Shown piece by piece: positions 1 through 10,447 of a DNA stretch of 23,388 nt. The first letter of the stretch is position 1; each line of letters opens with the position of its first letter. The DNA is from Funneliformis mosseae. Its lineage: Eukaryota > Glomeromycota > Glomeromycetes > Glomerales > Glomeraceae. The position numbers and the translations under genes are program-made. Location: contig CAJVPP010001032.1 in assembly GCA_910592005.1 (NCBI GenBank), positions 1 through 23,388 of the forward strand, given 5' to 3'. The notes under the pieces were generated by a model. The model saw nothing but the letters and a program-made list of their open reading frames with translations, did not search any database and was not told where the DNA came from.

Positions 1-257
1 ACTTTCATAATAAAGATATTGCGAAACTACCGCACTTTAAAAAAAAAAAAAAAAAATGTGTACACAAAAATTTAATGTGCACATGTGCACATTGTACATG
101 TGAATTTTTCATACTGCCTAGATCTCAACTTCACTATAAAGCTATAGTGAAGATTTTAAGAGATTTGATTGGTTAATTTGTTATAACAAGAGTAATTTTA
201 TTATATTTGTTCAAAAAATTCGTTATATTAAGAGTTTGCTATATCAAGAGTTGATTG
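1..257 (-). mobile_element. Terminus of a pogo/Tigger-like DNA transposon (body lies to the left)
   Basis: Read on the minus strand from 257 downward, the sequence begins CAATCAACTCTTGATATAGC and is followed by further copies of a TATAACGAA/TATAACAA-type motif (for example around 178-190 and 220-235). This closely resembles the start of the element at 23279 (CAGTCACACCTCGATATAAC), and a TA dinucleotide (258-259) sits directly outside it. TA target duplication and CAG-type ends with sub-terminal repeats are typical of the Tc1/mariner-pogo superfamily. No transposase coding is present in these 257 bases, so either the body lies outside the window or this is a non-autonomous copy. The inner part also holds a 20-bp perfect palindrome at 74-93. 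Family assignment is inferred from end sequence only. Confidence 0.55.
74..93. repeat. 20-bp perfect palindrome
   Basis: The half-site AATGTGCACA is followed immediately by its own reverse complement, TGTGCACATT. Flanking AAAAATT and AATTTTT tracts extend the symmetry imperfectly. It lies inside the presumed transposon end and could be an internal element structure. Confidence 0.8.
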
Positions 258-1200
258 TATATATTAATATATATATATTTGCTATAATAATATTTTATAA
301 ATTTTATTTAATTTTATACTTCAATTAAAACTTAAAACTATTGTATATATAAATAAATATTACTATATAAACTTGTAATTTAACGAAAAAATTTAAATAA
401 ATTAATAATATTTATTTTTTTAATTGATAATGAAAATTATGTATTTGAAATTTATTTATAATTATAAAATGCAAAAATGATTTATATTTAATTTTTAAAA
501 ATTTTTAAATTTTATAAAACAATAAAAAAGAAATTTTACATTTAGTCTTGAAAATTTATTTATTTGAAATTAAATAACTTAAATTAAAAGTAAATCTAAT
601 AATTTAATTTAATTCTAAATTTAAAAAATTTTGCTTAGGTAATATCAATTTAATAATAAAATTAAAATTAAAATATTAATTAAATTTATTATATTTAATT
701 CAATTATTAAGATGAATGTTTATTTTTTATAATAAAATTATGTGTTTTAATATAATTAGATTTACCTATAATTACTTTTAGTTAAATAAAAAAATCAACT
801 AAAACTAAACATATTATTATTAACAATTTATAGTAAATTAAATAATTATTTATTAATAATTGACAAATGGGTTTTTTGTAAAGTGAAAGTTTCTGATTTA
901 ATTGATTTATTTCTAAAAAAAAATTAAAATTAAAATAATTATAGTTAATCAATCACGATTTTTAAAAAAAATAAATTTTTTTATTTTAACATTAATCCAC
1001 TTATTAAATCTATTTTAATAATTTTCTAATTACAATTGGATTGAATAAGATAAAAATGATTATTCATAATCTGATAATTTCATATTGATAAAATAAAATA
1101 AAAAGAAAATAAGTTTTTTTATAGATAAATCGAATAATAGTATTATTAAAAAGTATTAAAAATTAATATTAAAGCGTGATACTAAATTAAATATATGAAG
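258..1200. other. Gene-free, extremely AT-rich block
   Basis: Several 60-base lines here hold only 5-7 G or C bases (roughly 10% G+C by eye), against about 30% just downstream. There is no open frame of interest, no tRNA-like or repeat-array structure, and only simple A/T tracts. It starts at the presumed transposon boundary. Confidence 0.75.
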
Positions 1201-4200
1201 TTTTGTTAGTTATCATTTTCAGTATCACCAAAAGCATGATAAAATAAGTTAAATCATACTAAAGTCGATCATGTCGAAAGATTGAATAACATAGGTTATT
1301 TTGAATTGGTTAATAGGACAAGCAAATGCAGAAAGAAACACAAACCTAATGATAATCTTTGGCGAGATCGATCAAGGGTCACATATTTATGATCATATGA
1401 CTATTATTAACACTTATTGGAATTAATTAATTTATTTATCTTTTCAACATTTAATAAAACCAAAAAACGATTAGGATAAGTGAAAGTTGGCAATAGCAAG
1501 TGTAACCACATGTTCCCGTAATTATAGTGAACGTTAGTTGACCGGTTTTAAAACTTGATTTCATTCAAGTAAAGAAAATTCTTGAGAGAAACTACTGGTG
1601 TAAATGTTTTTTTTTTTTTCAACAAACCTTTCTGTATTTCGATATCCAAATATTTATGGTCGGCGCGATTTTAAATAAAAGTTCATTCAATCAATCTGAA
1701 GGGAAAATGATAACGGAGATATAAAATTATAAAAAGGAAATTCTTAAAGGTTGATGGTCTTTGTGTCAAGGACTTGATTTAGAGATTTCGTGCTTTATCA
1801 GCCAGGAGGCTATCATTAATCGCTAAAACTTGGCACCTTTAAAAATGCACGAGGTGACGTTGAGTTTTTGCGATTATTTCGTCATGCCGAACTTAGGTTC
1901 CTTAAACTGTAATCAATAAATATTTAACCATAAACTCTTAGCTTGTTGTATGTTTACATCAAAGTTTAAATTTGTTTATTTGTATATACAGGATAACTAA
2001 TTTGTAGCCGGAAAAATCGAGGACGTTCGTCACCCCAACAAGCAAAAAAATGTGAAGAGAATGTTCTCAATTAATTAAAAATACTTGTGTAATAAACATT
2101 CCAATTGTTTTTTAAATTGAGCAAATGATCTCGTACATGAGTTTTGAATTGACAAATGATTTAGAAATACAGATAGATTTACAACATCAATAACATCAAT
2201 GGAAGAAGTAACCAGATAATTGGATCACAAAATCTTTAATCAAAAGTAAATAATTTCTCAATACACGGAGGCTAAAATCTGCTAAAAATAAAAACGGTGA
2301 TGTATTTCGTAACCCACCAGTATTACAGTAAGTAACAATAAGATGAGAAGAAAGGAGTAAGGGCGAAAGGCGGGTCCACGCACTTGTAGATCCCGCCCAG
2401 CCTCCGACTACGCAGCTGAATAAGTTACGACCGGTCAAATAAGAGAATTATATAATGCATCTGAAAGATTTACGTCACATTGCTTTGGACACCTTTTTTA
2501 ACAATCCTGTGACACATTAATCTCATTATGATTCTTTTTTTAAGATTGATCCGAATGCGAAAGAAATTTGATTTCATGACAAATAAGGAAATGTGATGAA
2601 TTATTTAATATATTCAATTTAATCACAAAACGAATGAAAGTCAACAACAATAATGACGAATGTTAACTAACCATAATGTCGCACGTAACAATAAAAAAAT
2701 TCTCCGCCGGCATTTATTCGTACGTTTAAGGCGTTCTTTTATCTACAATTGTCAAGCTAATTTGGAATCAAAGAAATCATTTGTAAATATTTAGGATTAA
2801 CTTGGCATAACCAGTAGAATGAAATTGCGGGGTCATTTTTGACATATTTAATTTCACGCCGGTATTCAGAACGTTCATCATTTTTTTTATCATTATTATT
2901 AATATTTAATTTTGGAAAAAGTAAAATAAAAAAAGGTTAAAATGAATAAAATGGAATAAAGTAAAAAAAAAAAAAAATATTCTCATCACATCCAGCAAGA
3001 AATCTCATGTGATACATTTATTAAATGTTCCACTTTGCATCGGGTCTTGCTCTCATTCCTGCTGGGTGCTATTTCGTATGCACGAATCAAGATTCGTTAC
3101 GAAGTAATATTTCGGCATTACGTTAATCCAATAAGTTCCGATTTAAAATTTTTTCCGTGAATATTGTGGTTTGTTTTCTAATTTTAAATTTTTATGTAAC
3201 ACAAATGATTTATTTTTACCCGCCAAAAAATTCGCACTTGAAAGCGTTGATTTAAGCCAAACAAGGTATTGTTTCGTTAGTGATCCAAGCCTTTGATATT
3301 GTTTGAATTCGAGAATGTTAATATGGCGTCAATGTTTCTCTTTTAAACATTATCGATTTACATCATGAAAATGTTGCATAATAGCATTAAAAAAAAAAAT
3401 TTAAATTTAGGAAAATCGGATATGAATACTCTTTGAATTAAAAATAAAACAACATATTTGGCTAAATACCTGCCCTCAATACTATTTGCGATTAGGTCTT
3501 TCACTTATCGATCAATATGGGAACCACACATCATTTCTTTATCGGAGAAATTATTCGTATTCGATTGATTCGATTGGAAATAAAAAAAAAGGTGGATCCC
3601 ACACAACTCAATCTCAATCAGAAGAATTTTAAAACGTTTCAAGAATTTGCAATTTTGCATACTCATGATTTGATTTGATTTGATGGTACTTGATTGACTT
3701 TGCATTTACCGTAATGTATTTCCGCTGTAATACTAATTAATAACGCAATTTATTAATGTTAACCAAATATTGACCTTTAATGTTTAAAAAATGCGACAGC
3801 ACATGCATTAACGAGTTATTTGGTAAGTTTTTTTTTTTTTTTTGATTAACTTATTTATTACTTGCTTTGGTTATTAACTTGGATACTTTTTTTTAATTGG
3901 CGTTTTCTTTCGCTAAACTTCAAGAAGAATGGGCGTTAAAAAAAATGATCAAAATTCGAACAATGAAGAGCTCTCTTGTTGTGTCATAAATATAAGCATT
4001 TGTCAAATTTGTCGGTGCAATCCTTGTAATCTTTTTTCACTCTTTCACTTGTCCGGCCACAACATTTATTTGCATTTATAATTAGGTATTTCCATTTAAG
4101 TACCTTGAAGTAATTCATTCATTTAATTTTTGTTCATTTTTGGATTCATATCTAATCCCAAAATTACACAATTTACGCTATTTTTGGTGTACGAGGAAAG

Positions 4201-5542
4201 AAAAAAAGGTAAGTCAGGTTCAGAAATTTTATCTTGATGAGCAAAACGCCCATGAATTGATGTCCTGAACACAAGAAAAAGGGAATTGTATCAGATGTAA
4301 ACAGGATAGCAAGACGTTTCAGAGATTAAACAGAGTCACTCTCCCGGATTTTTTTTACTCTCGTTTTCCAAAATTATATCACGTTATCAAACATAACAAA
4401 TAAAACCTTTCTTTTGTTTTACATTTTTGCAATTTCAAAAATGTTTTACCGATTATACTTTTATTTCTACAATTGGAATACAAATATATGTCTTCAACAA
4501 CCAATATGACTAAGGTTCACGTTTTCATCCTTGTCTTTTTTTTTTAAATTACATGAACGTGATAAAAAGAATAAGGTAATTGAAAATGAATTATAACCTA
4601 ATATTTGGATTTTAAACCTTACAAAGAAAAAATCTTTAAGGATTTACAAAGGAGCTTGAAAAATGAATTACCAAATTTATCATAACCATTCTCCCTAAAA
4701 ATATTAAATAGGTATTCAATGTAACCTAACACATCTAATACTTCTTAAGTATTTATAGTTGGTAATCCTAAAATATATAATTTGACAAACAAGTTTGACG
4801 GGAGGTCCTCTTAATTTTTTTATTATTTTATCGTTTTTTTAACACCAACGTTTAACTCTAACCCTAACATTTTTTGGCAAAAACAAAAAAGGAAAAATCT
4901 CCTGATAAAGAAAAAAAAACCTTACATTATCGACTAGATGTTTCTATTAAGAACAATAAAAACCGATATACTTTATTAATAGTCTAATTTAACTGTGACA
5001 TAAATTGTATGCACTAGCTTGTAATTTATTTATATTTAAATATATTATTTATATAATTTAATTAAATAAAGTACGATTTATTTTTATACTTTTCTATGTT
5101 CACGCGATCATCAATACGAGTAAGGATCGACAATTTAGAATAAATTTTTTTTTATTATTATCATATTATTAAATAACGTTACTGTAAGACATTGATTTTT
5201 TTATATTGTCTGAATTCCGTATAAAAATACCTTTTTCTGTCCTGATTTTTTTTAGCATCTCCTATCACTGATCAAATTTTGATATTTTCATTAAAAATAA
5301 AAAAAATTTTTTTTTTTTTTTTTTTTTTTCTTATCCCCTCTCAAATAAATAATAAATATTTACTATTTCTTTTCTACCTTGTTTTTTTAAAATAATAACT
5401 CTGAAAAAACAAAGAACGAAATTTTCCTTGACAGATAAATACCATAAAACCATCGTATTTATATCATTCAAACCTTTCAATTTCTTTTTGCCCTTTTCAA
5501 TTTTTTTTTTCTTTTAAAGCAAAAACAATAACATCCTTCATA
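1201..5542. other. Long intergenic region, no supported gene
   Basis: About 4.3 kb at ordinary local composition with no exon-like open frame on either strand. Local structures seen are a small GC-rich patch at 2345-2440, a 7-bp-arm hairpin at 3082-3097 (ACGAATC-aa-GATTCGT), a short TTTGA-type tandem near 3667-3685, two short telomere-like units (TAACCCTAAC) near 4858, and a 23-base T run at 5307-5329. The last 350 bases presumably hold the promoter of the Sel1-repeat gene. A non-coding RNA or a very short gene cannot be excluded. Confidence 0.6.
5219..5231 (+). promoter_or_regulatory. Possible TATA-type element upstream of the Sel1-repeat gene
   Basis: GTATAAAAATACC lies about 310 bp before the start codon, followed by T- and TC-rich tracts up to 5517. 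This matches the general build of a fungal promoter with a long T-rich leader. It is a pattern match in AT-rich DNA, so support is weak. Confidence 0.25.
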
Positions 5543-6597
5543 ATGAGATCAATCAAACGCATTTTTTCAAACGCATCAACTTCCCCATCAGAACCCACAA
5601 AAACATCATCTCCAAGACATGCTAGATTCTTTCGTTCGAATTCGGGTCCCATAATAATAGACTCGACTCAGGATAAGAAATCAACAAAAAGCGCCGGCGC
5701 ATTACATTTGGATACAAGTGTTCAACAACAATTTCGTTATCATTCAGCGGCGAATTCGCCGATAAGTTATAATGCACAAAGTTATAACACGACCCCGACC
5801 CCGACCACCGCGACAAGTTCACCGATTGATACCGAATTATTTAATTATCAACGTCAAAGTAATCCTTTAATATCGTCACAACTCATCAACAGGCAAAAAA
5901 ACATCCCCTCAATAAATATATCGATACCCCCGTTCACTCCCGTGGATCAACCATCCCCTACCACGCGACAAAATCAGGCGGATGAATTCATTCGACAGGC
6001 CATACAATATCATGAGGCGAATGAATTGGAGAAGGCCACTTATTACTTCAAATTGGCCGCCGACAAGGATAGTCCCCTCGGTCTATTCCTTTATGGTATT
6101 GCTTTAAGGCATGGCTGGGGTTGTAAGCCAAATCCTAAATTGGCCGTACGTTTCCTGCAAAAAGCTGCGGAATCCGCCGTTCATGACTTGCATACCACTA
6201 TGGCCGCAAACCCTTCTATCGCTCGTCACGAGTTAGTTTTGGCTATTTATGAATTAGGTATGCGTCTAATCTCTTTTTTTTTTTCAAAAAAAAAACAAAT
6301 ATCTCTTTGTAAACCCGATTCTAACCTGAACTTTATTTTTTTTTTTTTCTTCTAGGCGTTTGTTTTCGACATGGCTGGGGTGTACCAAAGAATAAGCAAA
6401 CCGCTGCCTATTATTTCGAAATTGCTGCCAGTTTTGGTGATCCGGATGCTCAAAATGACATCGGTTTCTGTTATGCAAATGGTGAAGGTGTTAAGAAAGA
6501 TATGAAAAAAGCCGCAAAGTTTTACCGGTCGGCTGCCGCTCAAGGTGCTAGCATATTAGGGAATTCATGGATCTATAAAAAGAAATATGATGATTAA
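5543..6597 (+). CDS. Sel1-repeat protein with a disordered Ser/Thr/Pro-rich N-terminus
   Basis: Two exons, 5543-6257 and 6356-6597, give 318 residues. The 98-bp intron starts GTATGC and ends TTCTTCTAG. Residues 1-140 are low-complexity, rich in Ser, Thr, Pro, Gln and Asn, with a basic start (MRSIKRIF). Residues about 146-304 hold three to four Sel1-like helical repeats; recognisable cores are ATYYFKLAA (165-173), GIALRHGWG (185-193), GVCFRHGWG (239-247), AAYYFEIAA (255-263) and GFCYANGEGV (275-284). The protein ends in GNSWIYKKKYDD. Sel1 repeats are protein-binding scaffolds. Fungal relatives with this layout include the Skt5/Chs4 chitin-synthase activators and Dsf2-like proteins, but I cannot place it in either, and no C-terminal CAAX prenylation box is present. 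Splicing is well supported because the joint falls inside the repeated ELG-xxxRHGWG motif. Failure to splice ends the frame at the TAG that forms the intron acceptor. Confidence 0.88.
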
Positions 6598-7304
6598 TCT
6601 ATTGTATATTTATTTTTGGGGGAATGGGGTGGGCTCGAATTTTATCTTAATCATGTAAATTATTTTTTTTTCTTTTTTTTTTTACCCTTTATACAACATA
6701 CATAATACACAACACAACAACACTCAATAATACTTATATATCATTGTTAATTATGGTCTTTTGCTATAAAATCATTATGAGCCATAATCAATCATATGTG
6801 GTTTTAATGGCAAAACACTCATAAATATGCAACATATATTTTAAGATTTAACTCTAGAATATCATATGCACTGTTAGAATGAGGATTAATTCCGAGTTCT
6901 GCAGTAACATCAAAAAAAAAATTTTTTTTTTTTTTTTTAAGTATTCCGACTATTTATACATTGTATATGTACTTACTATCTTATTTATTTTAATTTCTTT
7001 CTTGTAAATAGTATTTTTTTTTTATTTTATTCATTATTAATGAAAAAAAAAAAATACAAAAAAAAAAAAAAAAAAATCATCATAATAATATATTTAGAAT
7101 TTAATTTAATAATTAACATACATGAACTTGAAACAAATGATAATTATCAAATGTATAATACAACCGTAAATGCTAAATACGAATTGATTGATTCAGATAA
7201 TATTCAGGAAGAAAAAGATTCGTGTTCCAAAAATTATTTCCCTTCATACTTTCAATCAAAATAACATATTCCCAACGAACAACATTAATAATAAATTAAT
7301 TGGT
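6598..7304. other. Intergenic region between convergent Sel1-repeat and NFS1 genes
   Basis: About 700 bp of 3' flanking DNA shared by two genes that run toward each other. It is A/T-rich, with an A10-T17 run pair at 6912-6938 and a long A-rich stretch around 7041-7077. No supported gene. An open frame at 7040-7264 (+) begins in a homopolymeric Lys run and looks fortuitous. Confidence 0.6.
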
Positions 7305-9400
7305 TTAATGCTGAGACCATTGAATCGATTTGAGATCAATGCCTTCTTGAACCTATAAAAAAAATAAAACGTTAGATCTAACTTATGTTTCTTTTTATTT
7401 TTTAAAAAGAAATTTAAATCTGTCACATACCATCTCCCAAAGAGGAGACATTTCCCGTAGTTTATCAACATGTCTTACTACTCTGTCTACTACGAGATCA
7501 ATTTCTTGCTCTGTGGTAAATCTACCTATACCGAACCTAATACTTGAATGTGCCATATCATCATCTGCTCCTAGGGCACGTAATACATAAGAAGGTTCCA
7601 ATGAAGCTGAAGTACATGCTGAACCAGACGAAAGCGCTATGTCTTTAAGTGCCATTAAAAGAGACTCTCCTTCAATATATGCAAATGAAAGGTTGACACA
7701 ACCTGAAAAAAGAATTTGTAAATTTTCTTAGCGTCTTTAACTCCAAATGTTATAAATGTGATAAATTTCATGTAATACTTTTAATTTTCCTTTGTACCTG
7801 GATAGGATGAGGTAGGGTCACCGTTACGTACTACATTTTGTACTTGCGACGTAATACCGTCAATTAGTCTCTTTGAAAGTAACTTGATACGGTCTGAATC
7901 ATACTTTGCAGTTGTGAAATAAACAAAGGGTTATGTTAGATAGACAATATTAAGTAACAGATGTTGGGGTGTTTTTTTTTTTTTTCTTTTTATCAGAACC
8001 CCTGCATAAAAATTCGTCATAAAAACAACATGTACGATGCATTAAGAATGGTACAAATTGTTTCTCTATCGAATTGAGCGGTTTCTCATCATTCAGAAAA
8101 CTTATATGCAAACAATTAAATAACACATACTTGCATTTCTTCCTTGGCAATACGACAGGCTTCACCCAATCCTGCCACCAACGGTGTAGGTACCGTTCCA
8201 CTTCTCAATCCCCTCTCTTGCCCACCACCGCTTTGTAAAGCTTCAAGCCTCACTCTAGGTTTTCTTCTACTGTACAAGGCGCCAACCCCCTTTGGTCCAT
8301 AAATCTTGTGTCCAGAGATACTCATCAAATCAATATTCATTTTATTGACGTCCAAAGGAATCTTTCCGACAGCTTGGGCAGCATCCGTATGGAAAAATAC
8401 TTTCTTGGAGCGACAAATCTTACCAATTTCTTCCATTGGCTGTGTCACTCCGATCTCGTTGTTTACCGTCATAATGGATACGAGTGATGTATCTGGTCGA
8501 ATAGATTCGGCCAATTGATTCAAATCTATAAGGCCGGATGGTTGAACTGGTAAGTATGTGACATCAAATCCTTCTTCGGACAAGACACGACACGAATCAA
8601 GCACACATTTATGTTCCTATATAATAAAAAATTATACCATTAAACGTACTTGAAGAAACGTTGTGACAAAAAAAAAAAAAAAAAAGGAAAGAAAAAAGAT
8701 GATGTTTACAATATTAGTCGTGATAATATGTTTTTTGCTTGATTTATAAAACCTTGCAACTCCCTTGATACTCAAATTATTTGATTCGGTGGCACCGGAT
8801 GTAAAAACAATATCTTTTACATCCGCTCCTATTATATCAGCCACATGCTACAATAATAGAAGGGATCTTTGTTATTAAGGTAAGACGGAAGATTGTGAAT
8901 TAAAAGGAAGAGCGATCTACGTACCTCACGAGCCGTCTCAACAGCCTTTTCGGACTCCCAACCGTACGCATGTGTCCTTGAATGTGGATTTCCGTATTGT
9001 TGTGTGAAATATGGCATCATTGCATCAAGGACACGTGGATCTGTAGGAGTTGTGGCCTGCATATCTAAATAAATAGGACGATGTCCTTTCTTGACTTTTG
9101 ACTCGCTGAAACCCAAAGAATCTATACAAATAAAGATAATAAAAACGTTAGAAATTGACAAAAAGTTGATCAAAAGTATGTATAATATGTGACTCAAACC
9201 AAACCAGGTGAGGGAGCTATAAGGGTTTGAACTATTGGCATTGTCTCTACGGCGGAAGCTTTGTCAGGAGAGGTCGGAAAAGTAAGATCCCTTTTATTTA
9301 ACAGCCCAACAGAAAGGTTAGGATTTGCTAGTCGGTGGAGTGAAATCACATTACGAGCGGTTCCACGGCACAATATTTTTGAGGTGGTCGCACGTAACAT
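7305..9400 (-). CDS. NFS1: Cysteine desulfurase, mitochondrial (Nfs1/IscS family)
   Basis: PLP-dependent enzyme that takes sulfur from L-cysteine, forming alanine and a protein persulfide, for Fe-S cluster assembly in the mitochondrial matrix. Seven exons on the minus strand: 9400-9205, 9121-8925, 8847-8710, 8616-8131, 7903-7798, 7702-7431 and 7352-7305, giving 1443 bp and 480 residues, close to yeast and human Nfs1 in length. The start [17 protein letters not shown] is the first in-frame ATG and gives an Arg-rich, acid-poor mitochondrial presequence. The mature part begins near [17 protein letters not shown]. Visible active-site parts are [15 protein letters not shown] (His253, Asp255, Gln258), the PLP lysine in [10 protein letters not shown] (Lys281), and the persulfide Cys404 in [10 protein letters not shown]. 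The last exon restores the conserved end [10 protein letters not shown]. All donors are GT and acceptors AG; the joint TTNI/EHKC rebuilds a conserved block. The gene shares a 306-bp upstream region with the proton-channel gene. Confidence 0.96.
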
Positions 9401-9706
9401 CGTTTTAAAAAATATAACCAAAGAAAAGCGTAAATTATGCGAAAGTGTATCAGGAGGTAAAATCAAGTGCTTAAAGAATCGAGAGTTGCTAGCTGCTCGG
9501 TTAACATCTATGAATGTTTAAAGTTGTTGAAATAGATCTTGCATTATCATCTCGTGATATTTTTGCCCGTAATGTTGGCCAAATAATTACGTAAGAAATT
9601 GATCTGTAATTATGATATCATTTTCTAAAAAGTGCTAATTAAAAATAATATAAAAATATATAAAATATACGCCAGTGACCTAAAAGGAAAAAAAAAAAAA
9701 AAAATT
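9401..9706. promoter_or_regulatory. Divergent promoter region between NFS1 and the proton channel gene
   Basis: The 306 bases between the two start codons must hold promoter and leader sequence for both genes. A TATA-like string (ATATATAAAATATAC, about 9655-9669) lies about 40-50 bp before the proton-channel ATG. An A-rich run (about 9688-9704) directly precedes that ATG, as is common in fungal leaders. A short upstream frame (ATG at 9612, stop at 9636-9638) may or may not be in the transcript. Transcription starts are not visible. Confidence 0.5.
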
Positions 9707-10447
9707 ATGAAAAGAATGAATTACGGAACTTCATTACCTTCACCTATGGCAGAGAATTCTTCAAGTTCGAGACCAGTCGACAGAGGTTATTCACCGTCAC
9801 GTATCAATTTCAAGGAAGGAATTTGTAAATTTCGAGATTGGCTAGGGGATGCATTTGAATCTCGTCGAGCTCATTGGGTCATTCTCGGATTGGTAGTGGC
9901 GGATTTCATTGCTGTCATGTCAGTGATAATTGTCTCATTTTTATGGCCGGAATTCGAAGAAAAAGAACATATATTATTTGAAACGCTTGAAATTATTGCA
10001 TTCACCATAAATACAATTTTTGTTTTTGAAGTGATGATAAAATTGTTCATATTTGGAAATTACTACTTTATAAAGTCACATCATTGGCAATTGCATCTCT
10101 TTGATGCGGTTATCATTTACACAACTTTCTTCTTGGAAATCTTCCTTTCAGGAAAGCAAAGAGAAGTTGCGGGACTATTAATCTTATTTCGTCTATGGAG
10201 GCTTATTAAAGCTCTTAGTATCTTTGCCGTTGGGTTAATTGAATACGATGAAGATAAAGTTGATCAATTGAAACTTCAAAACAAACGATTAAGAGAGGAG
10301 TTGGAAAGTTTATTAACAGAAATTGATTTGATCGCAAGGGAAGACCATTGGAATAAACAAAGAATGGCTCGCATATTTAAATCCCATCAAAAAGATTTAT
10401 TGAATGAAGAAAATGAAGATAAAGTTAGCATTAACGTTCGGCAGTAA
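9707..10447 (+). CDS. HVCN1: Voltage-gated proton channel (Hv1/VSOP type)
   Basis: Single exon of 246 residues from the first in-frame ATG; Met4 (9716) is an alternative start. The protein is a lone voltage-sensor domain with four membrane helices: S1 about 56-78, S2 about 95-116, S3 about 128-148, S4 about 154-176. S1 carries LVVADF, whose Asp66 matches the Hv1 selectivity residue (human Asp112). S2 has Phe105 and Glu108 (human Phe150 and Glu153) in the charge-transfer centre. S3 has Asp133 (Asp174), with Glu144 in place of Asp185. S4 has RLWRLIK (Arg162, Arg165, Lys168), the Hv1 signature with Lys as third charge. Residues 182-212 form a likely coiled coil, as in dimeric Hv1. Positions equal to the human zinc-binding His140 and His193 are Glu95 and Lys150. 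In cells, such channels export protons on depolarisation. The N-terminal 30 residues are Ser/Pro-rich. The alignment to human Hv1 was made by eye from memory of the family. Confidence 0.9.
   Translation: MKRMNYGTSLPSPMAENSSSSRPVDRGYSPSRINFKEGICKFRDWLGDAFESRRAHWVILGLVVADFIAVMSVIIVSFLWPEFEEKEHILFETLEIIAFTINTIFVFEVMIKLFIFGNYYFIKSHHWQLHLFDAVIIYTTFFLEIFLSGKQREVAGLLILFRLWRLIKALSIFAVGLIEYDEDKVDQLKLQNKRLREELESLLTEIDLIAREDHWNKQRMARIFKSHQKDLLNEENEDKVSINVRQ

Noticed and set aside
2196..2438. 80-residue minus-strand open frame
   Set aside because: It begins at TTG, not ATG, has no recognisable motif and no exon-like surroundings; it only overlaps the GC-rich patch.
3505..3705. 66-residue minus-strand open frame
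   Set aside because: Low-complexity translation of TTTGA-type tandem sequence, with no family resemblance.
4856..4867. Telomere-like CTAACCCTAAC
   Set aside because: Only about two units, so too short to call an interstitial telomere.
7040..7264. Plus-strand open frame starting with a Lys run
   Set aside because: The start lies in A homopolymers and the frame sits in the shared 3' flank of two convergent genes. The second half looks mildly protein-like, but there is no splice partner or motif.
7950..8201. Minus-strand open frame in NFS1 intron 4
   Set aside because: It overlaps exon 4 in a different frame and runs into the T-rich intron; NFS1 exon joints around it are complete without it.
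9261..9521. Plus-strand open frame opposite NFS1 exon 1
   Set aside because: A shadow of the coding strand; the NFS1 reading has a mitochondrial presequence and conserved continuation.
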